Both the position numbers and the translations under genes were made by a program. Positions 41,230 through 48,746 of a DNA stretch of 64,000 bases are shown one piece after another. Numbering within the stretch: the first letter of the stretch is position 1; each line of letters begins with the position of its first letter. Source of the stretch: an uncultured Clostridia bacterium (GTDB lineage: Bacteria; Bacillota; Clostridia; Christensenellales; CAG-314); the NCBI GenBank assembly GCA_944336125.1, contig CALVLA010000007.1, positions 1-64,000 on the forward strand, given 5' to 3'. The notes beneath the pieces were generated by a model, which saw only the letters and a program-made list of their open reading frames with translations, was not told the origin of the DNA and ran no database searches.

Positions 41230-41522
41230 ACAAAAAACTCAATTTATCGCTTAAAGACGCTTTGATAAAAAAAGCAATGGGTTATACCGCCGAGGAAACG
41301 GTGGACGAGCTTGCTCCTGAACCTTTTACAGGCGAACTTAAAATCGTCAAAAGAAAGGTGACTACAAAGCACATTCCTCCTGACCTTACGGCGGCAAAAC
41401 TGCTTTTTGAGGTTACGGGAGACAAGACATTCGACCTTTCGGCGTTGTCCGATGAACAACTTCTCGCCGAAAAAAACAGGCTTGAAAAATTGAGGAAAAA
41501 AAATGCTCAAAAAATGCAATGA
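41226..41522 (+). CDS. small phage-type protein between terL and portal
   Basis: The 98-residue protein overlaps the terL stop (ATGA) and is mostly charged: K-A-M-G-Y-T-A-E-E-T-V-D-E-x-A, then K-R-K-V-T-T-K-H-I-P-P-D-L-T-A-A-K-L-L-F-E. This type of small protein accompanies terminases in Bacillota phages. It might serve as small terminase or as a packaging accessory; no helix-turn-helix is evident. Identity is open. Confidence 0.6.
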   Translation: MNKKLNLSLKDALIKKAMGYTAEETVDELAPEPFTGELKIVKRKVTTKHIPPDLTAAKLLFEVTGDKTFDLSALSDEQLLAEKNRLEKLRKKNAQKMQ

Positions 41523-41730
41523 AACTATGTCGTGCGACGCCGTCGATTGTATGAACAAGGCGTCGCACTTCTTTAAAATCAAGGGCGGCATGAAAACCGT
41601 TTGTCTTTGCGAGCAGTGCATGAAAAAACTGTTTGACGATTTGTCAGGCGTATTCGTGCCAAAAAGCCCTAAAAACAAAATTTCCGACGTGATGGATAAA
41701 AAGAAAGGAGCTTTGAAAGGTGACCGATAA
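41503..41730 (+). CDS. small zinc-ribbon-like protein
   Basis: The 75-residue protein has six cysteines (5, 11, 16, 34, 36, 39), of which C11/C16 and C36/C39 with neighbouring H22 could bind zinc. It overlaps the previous gene by 20 bases and the portal start by 11. No function is known; nucleic-acid or adaptor binding is a guess. Confidence 0.55.
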   Translation: MLKKCNETMSCDAVDCMNKASHFFKIKGGMKTVCLCEQCMKKLFDDLSGVFVPKSPKNKISDVMDKKKGALKGDR

Positions 41731-43591
41731 ACAACTTTTTTATGAGGAGCTTGTACGCGAAGTCAAGGAGGATTTTGCCGCGCGCAGGGAAATGCGCAGG
41801 CCTTACGAGCTTACTTGGCAGCTCAACATGAATTTTCTCATGGGCAACCAATTTTGTAACATTACCGGTCGCGGCGAAATCGAGCAGGACGAAAAATATT
41901 TTTTCTGGCAGGAACGCGAAGCGTACAACCACATCGCTCCTATCATCGAAACCCGTGTGGCGAAACTTGACAGAGTCAGACCCGCAATTAAAGTTATGCC
42001 TTTTTCGGACGGCGAAAAGCATTTGCAGGCGGCGGCGGAAGCCGAAAGAATTTTGAATTATGCCGCCGACAATGTCGAACTGTCGCAAAAAGTTACACAG
42101 GCGACAACGTGGAGCGAAACCTGCGGCACGGTTTTTTACAAAGTCGTGTGGGACAAAAACAAAGGAAAAAAACTCGGAGTTTCCGACAAGGGACAAGACA
42201 TTTTCGAAGGTGACGTTGACCTTTCGGTATGTCCGCCTTTTGAAATTTATCCCGACAGCAACGTTTCGCAGACAATCGAAGAATGCGGATCGATAATTCA
42301 CGCAAAAGCCTATTCGGTAAGCGACGTCAAAAAGATATGGGGCGTAGACGTCGAAGGAGAGGATATTCAGGTTTTTGCTCTCGACGGAACGATAGGCATA
42401 GGCGGACTCGGGTACTACTCGACGGTGCCAAACATAATTTCGCAGACAAAGCACGATCAGGTGATTGTCATCGAAAAATACGTTCGTCCAGACGTCAACT
42501 ACCCAAACGGCAGGCTGATTATCGTAGCCGGGGACAAGCTGCTTTTCAACGGGGATTTGCCTTTCATAAACCGCGAAAACGGTCAAAGAGGTTTTCCTTT
42601 CGTAAGGCAGCTTTCGCAAACGGTGGCAGGCTGTTTTTGGGGGATGTGCGTTATCGACAGGCTGATACCTATTCAGCGCGCTTACAACGCCGTCAAAAAC
42701 AGAAAGCACGAGTTTTTGAACAGAATTTCAATGGGAGTGCTTACCGTGGAGGACGGGTCGGTTGACGTTGAAAATTTGCAGGAAGAAGGTCTTTCTCCCG
42801 GCAAGGTTTTGATTTACAGACAGGGAAGCGAGCCGCCTAAAATCATGGACGGCGGAAACGTGCCGCTTGATTTTACCTATGAGGAAGAAAGGCTTATCAA
42901 CGAATTCATGGTAATAAGCGGAACAAGCGAACTCAGCCGAAACTCGGCAACGCCTACAAACGTTACCAGCGGCGTGGCTTTGCAGCTGCTTATCGATCAG
43001 GACGACACACGTCTTGCGGCAACCGCCGACGAACTCAGATACGCCATTTCGAAAATAGGACAAATGATTTTGTCCGCTTACAAACAGTTCGCGCTTACTC
43101 CGAGAACCGCAAAGGTGTGGGGAAGCGACGGAAAACTCAGTTCTTTCACTTTTGACAGGGACGATATTCTTTGCGAAAAAGTTACCGTTGACACTCAAAA
43201 CGAGATAAACGATACCGTAAGTCAAAGAAGAAGTATGATGCTCGACCTTTTGCAAAAAGGCGTGCTTTACGACGAAAACGGAAATTTGCCCGAAAGCACA
43301 AAATCAAAAATTCTCAAACTCGCGGGCTTTTCCGATTGGGAAAAAAGGCAAACTCTTTCCTCCCTTCACGCCAAAAAGGCGGCGGAAGAAAACGAGTCGT
43401 CTTTTGAAAATATTTCGGTATGCGAAATCGACGACCACAAAATTCATATCGAGGAACACACGAGATTTTTGCTTTCCGACGACGGCAAAAAAGTTTCCGA
43501 CCAAAAAAAGGACGCGATTGTCCGACATATTTCGCAGCATAAAAAGTTTTTGAAAAAATTGCGTGAGGAGGAAAAGGGTGAGCAACTTTGA
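41720..43591 (+). CDS. phage portal protein (P22-like)
   Basis: The portal is the dodecameric ring at the capsid vertex through which DNA enters. The 623-residue protein resembles P22-type portals: an N-terminal helical region with N-F-L-M-G-N-Q-F and R-P-A-I-K-V-M-P, a beta-rich wing, the R-A-Y-N-A-V-K-N-R-K-H-E stretch (about 321-332) and a long C-terminal helical barrel. The start is GTG at 41720, preceded by AAAGGAG. It is complete and in place after the terminase. Confidence 0.88.
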   Translation: MTDKQLFYEELVREVKEDFAARREMRRPYELTWQLNMNFLMGNQFCNITGRGEIEQDEKYFFWQEREAYNHIAPIIETRVAKLDRVRPAIKVMPFSDGEKHLQAAAEAERILNYAADNVELSQKVTQATTWSETCGTVFYKVVWDKNKGKKLGVSDKGQDIFEGDVDLSVCPPFEIYPDSNVSQTIEECGSIIHAKAYSVSDVKKIWGVDVEGEDIQVFALDGTIGIGGLGYYSTVPNIISQTKHDQVIVIEKYVRPDVNYPNGRLIIVAGDKLLFNGDLPFINRENGQRGFPFVRQLSQTVAGCFWGMCVIDRLIPIQRAYNAVKNRKHEFLNRISMGVLTVEDGSVDVENLQEEGLSPGKVLIYRQGSEPPKIMDGGNVPLDFTYEEERLINEFMVISGTSELSRNSATPTNVTSGVALQLLIDQDDTRLAATADELRYAISKIGQMILSAYKQFALTPRTAKVWGSDGKLSSFTFDRDDILCEKVTVDTQNEINDTVSQRRSMMLDLLQKGVLYDENGNLPESTKSKILKLAGFSDWEKRQTLSSLHAKKAAEENESSFENISVCEIDDHKIHIEEHTRFLLSDDGKKVSDQKKDAIVRHISQHKKFLKKLREEEKGEQL

Positions 43592-44156
43592 AAAACAAAA
43601 AAAGCTACAAAATCAAACAGAATCCGTGGAGGAAAAAGAACTTCACAAAACAGACCCCGACGCTGAAAAACAAATCGATTCCCAAAGTGTAGGAAACGAA
43701 ACTAATTTCGGCAAATTCAAGGACGCGGCTGAACTTCTCAAAGCCTACGAAAACCTTGAAAGGGAATTTACAAAAAAAAGCCAAAGGCTTAAAGAACTTG
43801 AAAACAGCTTCAACCGCGATAATGAAGAACTTTCACCGCGGCAAATTCTTCCGACGGCAAATCCCAAAAAGGATTCGTCGGCAACTGACGGCGTTTTTGT
43901 CGACAACCCCGCTTATGCGGACGAAAACCACCGTCTGAAAAATCTTTTGAGCGACAGAGATTTTATCGAACAGTACGTCCTCAACAACGACGAACTGGCA
44001 AAAACCGTTTTGAAACGTTACATAAACGCTTTGTCGCAAAGCGACCTGCCTTCCACAATCAACAGCAGGAACGGCTGTATGTCGCTTACTCCGCCAAACA
44101 GACCTAAGTCAATCAAAGAGGCTTCGCGTATGGCGGAAAAATACTTTAACAAATAA
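43578..44156 (+). CDS. phage scaffold-like protein
   Basis: The 192-residue protein lies between portal and capsid, where scaffolds are found. It is highly charged and helical (about 40-90: K-D-A-A-E-L-L-K-A-Y-E-N-L-E-R-E-F) with a proline/serine-rich middle and a basic helix-turn end (S-R-M-A-E-K-Y-F) that could bind coat protein. The GTG at 43578 is chosen because AGGAGG lies six bases before it, although an upstream GTG at 43563 is in frame. The call rests on position and composition. Confidence 0.65.
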   Translation: MSNFEKQKKLQNQTESVEEKELHKTDPDAEKQIDSQSVGNETNFGKFKDAAELLKAYENLEREFTKKSQRLKELENSFNRDNEELSPRQILPTANPKKDSSATDGVFVDNPAYADENHRLKNLLSDRDFIEQYVLNNDELAKTVLKRYINALSQSDLPSTINSRNGCMSLTPPNRPKSIKEASRMAEKYFNK

Positions 44157-44167
44157 TCGGAGGAAAA

Positions 44168-45337
44168 ATGGTTACATTACAAAGTGCTGAAAACGCTCTG
44201 AAAACTCTTTATCTCGGAGTCGTTTCCGACCAGCTCAACACCAACGTCAATCCGCTTCTTGCGATGATTGAAAAAACTTCAAGCGACGTTTGGGGCAAGG
44301 AAGTAAGAAAACTCGCGCCTTACGGCGTAAACGGCGGTATCGGTGCGGGTACCGAAACCGGCGACCTTCCGTCCGCCGCCCAAAACAACTATGCACAGTT
44401 TGTTTTGACGCTCAAAAACCTTTACGGCACAATTGAAATTTCCGACAAGGCAATCAGGGCTTCTCAAAACAACGCCGGCGCTTTCGTAAATCTTCTCAAT
44501 GCCGAAATGGAAGGACTTCTCAAAGCAAGCAAATTCAACTTCGGCAGAATGCTTTACGGCGACGGTAGCGGCAAACTCGCGGCAGTCGAATCGGCTTCCG
44601 GCAACGACGTTGTGGTTGACAATCTTCAAAACCTTATGGAAGGTATGGTTGTCGACGTTCTTACCGCAGAGGGTGGTTCAACCGGCGTAGTAAGCAGACG
44701 AATCGTCGCAATCGACCGCGATACCGACACAGTTACTCTTTCGGGCAACGCGGTTAACGGTTCAGTTTCCGCTGGCAACATTCTTACCGTTCAGGGAAGC
44801 TACAACAACGAAATTACAGGCCTCGGCGCCATTTTCGGAAACAGCGCAACTCTCTACGGCATCAACAGAGCCGCAAACAAATGGCTTTCTCCAAAATCTT
44901 TCGAAGCTTCAAGCGGCGAAATCAACGACATTACCCTTCAAAAAGCGGTGGACACTCTTGAAGAAGTTTCCGGCAGCTCGGTAAACTTTATCGTTTGTCC
45001 GTTCGGCGTAAAAAGAGCTTATCAGGAATACCTGACCGCAAACAGAACAAACGTCGACATTATGAATCTCGCGGGCGGTTACAAGGCAATTTCCTACAAC
45101 GGTATTCCTATCGTCAGCGACAGATTTGCGCCAAAGGGTACTATGTACCTTCTTAACACCGACGAATTCAGCCTTCATCAGCTTTGCGACTGGCGCTGGC
45201 TCGAAGGCGACGACGGCAAAATCATCAAACAGATTCCGGGAAAACCTGTTTACACCGCCACGCTCGTGAAATATGCGGACCTTATCTGCAACAAACCTAG
45301 CGGTCAGGCAAAAATTACCGGTATCAACGAAAAATAA
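44168..45337 (+). CDS. phage major capsid protein (HK97-fold, P22-coat-like)
   Basis: The 389-residue coat protein has the features of P22-like/Clostridial coat proteins: a Q-S-A-E-N-A-L-K-T-L-Y start, an E-loop-type segment with G-G-I-G-A-G-T-E-T-G-D-L-P, an I-E-I-S-D-K-A-I-R-A-S spine region, a beta insert (about 150-215) and a C-terminal P-domain core with F-I-V-C-P-F-G-V-K-R-A-Y. Codon use is like highly expressed host genes. CGGAGG precedes the ATG. Confidence 0.88.
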   Translation: MVTLQSAENALKTLYLGVVSDQLNTNVNPLLAMIEKTSSDVWGKEVRKLAPYGVNGGIGAGTETGDLPSAAQNNYAQFVLTLKNLYGTIEISDKAIRASQNNAGAFVNLLNAEMEGLLKASKFNFGRMLYGDGSGKLAAVESASGNDVVVDNLQNLMEGMVVDVLTAEGGSTGVVSRRIVAIDRDTDTVTLSGNAVNGSVSAGNILTVQGSYNNEITGLGAIFGNSATLYGINRAANKWLSPKSFEASSGEINDITLQKAVDTLEEVSGSSVNFIVCPFGVKRAYQEYLTANRTNVDIMNLAGGYKAISYNGIPIVSDRFAPKGTMYLLNTDEFSLHQLCDWRWLEGDDGKIIKQIPGKPVYTATLVKYADLICNKPSGQAKITGINEK

Positions 45338-45368
45338 TTTTTGATTTTTTCTGAAAGGAGGTCGGACA

Positions 45369-45710
45369 ATGTCCCGCAAAGTTAAAATCAACAACGACGT
45401 TTTTGACATTGCAAGGCGTCTTAAAGAAATAGACGACGGATACTTTGTTCTTTACGACAAAAAGCTCATGCGTTTCGAAGTACACAACAGACGCCAGCGT
45501 CCCGACACATTGTGTTTGGTTTTGCCATATGATACTTTGGACTGTCGTGCCATCGAAAGGGTATTGCGGACTCGTCTTGACAATATCGAAAAAGAATTGA
45601 AAACCATGGACGAATTCAACGAAAAAGTATCAAAAAAGCATTTGGCGGACAATGTCGAAAAACATATTGCCATAGGCGGCGAATTGTTCGACAGACTTTC
45701 AAAGACGTGA
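45369..45710 (+). CDS. small phage-type protein after the capsid gene
   Basis: The 113-residue protein has an N-terminal part with V-F-D-I-A-R-R-L-K-E-I-D-D-G-Y-F-V-L-Y and V-H-N, then a helical C-terminus. AAAGGAGG precedes the ATG. The place behind the coat gene suggests a head decoration or completion protein, but no family is recognised. Confidence 0.6.
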   Translation: MSRKVKINNDVFDIARRLKEIDDGYFVLYDKKLMRFEVHNRRQRPDTLCLVLPYDTLDCRAIERVLRTRLDNIEKELKTMDEFNEKVSKKHLADNVEKHIAIGGELFDRLSKT

Positions 45711-45723
45711 CAAGGAGAATTTA

Positions 45724-46305
45724 ATGAAAATCAGAGATATTGTGGAACTTGCCGCGGTTTTGCTGCAAAAGCACGAAATCATAAACACCGGAATTTTCGC
45801 CCAAACCGAGTCAAGCGATTGGGTAGAGGCGGAACTTAACGGCAACAGGGAACTGCGGCTTATCATCAGATGTGCAAACCTTGTCCTTAAAGAAGTCGCC
45901 TGCGAATATATTCCGCTTTACCACAAGCAAAATATGGTAAGCCATGACGGAAAAATAAATTATTCCGATTTTGAAAAGTCTTTGCTTGAAATAAAAAAGA
46001 TAAAAAACAAATATGGCAACGAAGTGAGATATTTCACTTTGCCCGACTACGTCGCGGTGGAAGACGGTAATTTTGAAGTTTCGTACGCCTTTATACCCGA
46101 CGACAAAGGTTTTTTTGACGAAATTGATTTTTCAGGCACAAAAGCATGCGACAGACTGTTTGCTTACGGTACGGCAGCTGAGTTTTGTCTTATCAGCGGA
46201 ATGTACGAGGACGCTTTGATGTGGGAAAAAAGATACAAGGACGCATTGCTTGTCGCAACTCGCAAGACAGGCGAAAAAGTAATGCCGAAACGGAGGTGGT
46301 GGTAA
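45724..46305 (+). CDS. head-tail adaptor-like protein (P22 gp4-position)
   Basis: The 193-residue protein begins with a helical segment (I-R-D-I-V-E-L-A-A-V-L-L-Q) and contains R-L-I-I-R-C-A-N-L-V-L-K-E-V-A, a pattern seen in connector/adaptor proteins built of helices. Its order and size correspond to P22 gp4, which seals the portal. AAGGAG precedes the ATG. The identity is inferred from position; the stop overlaps the next start. Confidence 0.55.
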   Translation: MKIRDIVELAAVLLQKHEIINTGIFAQTESSDWVEAELNGNRELRLIIRCANLVLKEVACEYIPLYHKQNMVSHDGKINYSDFEKSLLEIKKIKNKYGNEVRYFTLPDYVAVEDGNFEVSYAFIPDDKGFFDEIDFSGTKACDRLFAYGTAAEFCLISGMYEDALMWEKRYKDALLVATRKTGEKVMPKRRWW

Positions 46306-47699
46306 TGTTTTACCGCAAAAGTCTTTTGACAAAAACCGCCCAAACTTCCGAAATTTCGTTTGACGATTTTTCTGGAGGAATGAATCCCGCTTTGTACAAT
46401 ATTTCTGCAAGCCACGCAAGACTTTGTTTCAACGTCGAAGGAAAAGACGGGGCGCTTAAACAGTGGAAAGGTTTTGACCGACCGCGTTTAGGCGCCTCGG
46501 TTTTTTACCCCGAAGCGCAGGAAGTTTTTTGTCCGCGAGAGGTTTGTAAAATAGTAGCCGCGGGAAAAGACGGAAAGATTTACGTTTTCAAAGGAGAAAC
46601 CTTTGAGGAAATTTGCTCGTTCGGCGGAAAAGTATGTTTTGCCGACTTCAAAAAGGACGGCAACTACTGCCTTTTGATTTTTGACGACAGCGGAATAAGA
46701 ATTTATGACGGACAAAGTGTTTCGACGGTTACTTCGGACGTTAAAATCGAAAGGGCGACGGTATTTAAGGAAAGAATTTTCGGCATTTCGAGGGAAGACG
46801 ATACTAAAATTTATTTTTCCAAGCCGCTTGACTGCCTCAACTGGACAAGCTCTTTTGAAGAAGGCGGCTTTGTCTGTTTTGACGACAACTTCGGCAGAGT
46901 GTTTGACATCGGGGTGTTCGAAGACAGGCTTTACGCTTTCGGAAACGGAAAAATCGCGGCACTGCACGCGGGGCTTCCTCAAAGCGAGTTTGAAGTGGAA
47001 AAGATTTTCGCATCGGGCGGAAGAACGGTAAAAAACAGCGTTTCAAACTGCGGATGCGGACTGGTATTTCTGACTTCCGACGGATTGTATTTTTTCGACG
47101 GAAGCGGATCTGAAAAAATTTGCGGGGAGCTTGACGGATTTATAAGCGGAAAACATGCCGTTTCTGTTTGTGACGGAAGTAATTATTACCTCGCTTGCCT
47201 TTGCGATTTCGGCGATCATCAAAAAGTTTTGTGCGAAAAAGGCAACTTTTTCAACAATGCGTTGATTTGCGTGAATACCGAGGATTTTTCGGTAAAAATC
47301 GCAAGAGGCGTCGACATAAGCTCGCTTGCGCTTTTTGAGGACCAAGAGGAAAACTCCGTTTTGTTTGCCGAAAGGGGACAGATAGGCTATTTGTCTGAAA
47401 GCGGCAGCTACTTCGGACAAAACCTGCCTAAAATATGGCGTACGGCTTGCAGTGATTTGGGTTATCCCACTTCAAAAAAATGCCTGAAAAATTTGTTCTT
47501 GCTCACTACGTCAGACGCCGAAGTAAAAATTATGGCGGACGGAGTGCCCCATTCTTTCAGCGTAAAGGGTAAAGAAACGCCGCAAAAAGTCAAAATAGGG
47601 GTCAGCGGAGTTAACCTCAGGATTTCCTTCGAAACTAATTCACCTGAGTTTTTGATTTTGAAACCCACATTTACCATGGAAATTTACAAGGAGGGCTGA
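46305..47699 (+). CDS. beta-rich tail-hub-like protein (P22 gp10-position)
   Basis: The 464-residue protein starts with an S-F-D-D-F-S-G-G-M-N-P motif and continues as a beta-rich chain with W-K-G-F-D-R-P-R and repeated F-D-D/G-R-x-F-D strands, consistent with a beta-propeller. Length and position fit P22 gp10 (472 residues), the tail hub that closes the portal. The ATG at 46305 follows CGGAGG and overlaps the previous stop; an in-frame upstream start at 46185 is less likely. Confidence 0.55.
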   Translation: MFYRKSLLTKTAQTSEISFDDFSGGMNPALYNISASHARLCFNVEGKDGALKQWKGFDRPRLGASVFYPEAQEVFCPREVCKIVAAGKDGKIYVFKGETFEEICSFGGKVCFADFKKDGNYCLLIFDDSGIRIYDGQSVSTVTSDVKIERATVFKERIFGISREDDTKIYFSKPLDCLNWTSSFEEGGFVCFDDNFGRVFDIGVFEDRLYAFGNGKIAALHAGLPQSEFEVEKIFASGGRTVKNSVSNCGCGLVFLTSDGLYFFDGSGSEKICGELDGFISGKHAVSVCDGSNYYLACLCDFGDHQKVLCEKGNFFNNALICVNTEDFSVKIARGVDISSLALFEDQEENSVLFAERGQIGYLSESGSYFGQNLPKIWRTACSDLGYPTSKKCLKNLFLLTTSDAEVKIMADGVPHSFSVKGKETPQKVKIGVSGVNLRISFETNSPEFLILKPTFTMEIYKEG

Positions 47700-47701
47700 T
47701 T

Positions 47702-48604
47702 ATGGGCGTAATACCGGCGGACCTTTTGAAACAATACCTGCGTATAGACAAGAGGTATTCGATAAATCCCGTGGAAGAACCGTTTTTCGACGTCCCTACA
47801 AGTCTGGATTTGGATAAGATGGAATACACGCCGCCTACTTCGGAGCAAATCGAAGCGCAGGCGAGGGAAAACCTTGCGGCAAGCTATTCCGAAAAAAAAC
47901 TCAAAGAGGAATTGAGTTACCAAAAGGCGGTAAACGACGCCGAAATCAAAAAACAACAGATTGCGGCTGTCCTCGAAGCGGACAAACAAAAAACAGACGC
48001 GGATTTTGAGGCGGAAAAAGCCGCTTTGAAATTAAAACTTATAAACAGCGGTCTATCCAGAAGTTCGGTTTTTGATAATGCCGTTTTAAGCATTGACGCT
48101 TCCTGTCAGGAGCAAAAGCAGCTTTTGGAACAGCAGGCTCAAAGCAAAATAAACGCCGTTGACGCCGAAGTTTTAAAAGCCGAAGAAGAAAAAAATTCGG
48201 CGATAGCAAACATCGAACAGGTTTTTTTGCTTGATCTCGAAGCTGAAAAGGCAAAACTTACCGATGACGTTGCGAAAAAGCAGGAAGAAGTTTTAAAATA
48301 CAACAACACCGTTGACGAAAAACAGGCTACCTACAAACGAACATGGAACTCGGCTTACATAGCAGCGCAAAAGCAACACACCGAAAGCGCAACGGCATTG
48401 CAGGATATTGCTGTAAATCAAGGTTACGAAATTATTCAAAATTATATTTTCGACGACAAAACTTTGTTTACCAAGGACTATTTTTTGAACTTTACACCGC
48501 AGGAGGCGGTCAACGCTCTTGCTGCGGCGCGTACTGATTTTGAAAATCAGCTGGGTGTAACTAATTACAACGAGCTGGTAGGTTTTTTTCAGGAAAGAAC
48601 CTGA
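47702..48604 (+). CDS. coiled-coil phage-type protein (needle/ejection-protein position)
   Basis: The 300-residue protein has a proline-rich start (1-60, with E-E-P-F-F-D-V-P-T-S) followed by a long K/E/A-rich coiled coil (about 65-230) and a mixed end. In P22 the gene in this position is the trimeric coiled-coil tail needle gp26. The sequence match is by architecture only; a minor head or internal protein is also possible. It is the last gene of the cassette, before a terminator. Confidence 0.55.
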   Translation: MGVIPADLLKQYLRIDKRYSINPVEEPFFDVPTSLDLDKMEYTPPTSEQIEAQARENLAASYSEKKLKEELSYQKAVNDAEIKKQQIAAVLEADKQKTDADFEAEKAALKLKLINSGLSRSSVFDNAVLSIDASCQEQKQLLEQQAQSKINAVDAEVLKAEEEKNSAIANIEQVFLLDLEAEKAKLTDDVAKKQEEVLKYNNTVDEKQATYKRTWNSAYIAAQKQHTESATALQDIAVNQGYEIIQNYIFDDKTLFTKDYFLNFTPQEAVNALAAARTDFENQLGVTNYNELVGFFQERT

Positions 48605-48629
48605 AAGCGGGCACTATGCCCGCTTTTTT
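48604..48629 (+). terminator. intrinsic terminator of the head cassette
   Basis: AAAGCGGGCA (48604-48613) pairs with TGCCCGCTTT (48617-48626), followed by T. It marks the right border of the phage-like transcription unit. Confidence 0.92.
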
Positions 48630-48681
48630 GTTTTGTTGACAAATTGCCAACAATTTGGACGCTTGCCTCTTCCCGTCTTTA

Positions 48682-48710
48682 TTGAAATGTTTGTTAAAAA
48701 AATATATAAT
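48682..48710 (+). promoter_or_regulatory. promoter of comEC
   Basis: TTGAAA (48682-48687) and a perfect TATAAT (48705-48710) are 17 bases apart. Confidence 0.8.
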
Positions 48711-48746
48711 TTTATATAATTATATTTATTTTCAGGGGAACGTTTG

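Noticed and set aside
38175-48746. Attachment-site repeats or a tRNA gene flanking the head cassette
   Set aside because: I looked for direct repeats at both edges and for a tRNA; only common A/T-rich runs were found. This does not exclude short att sites.
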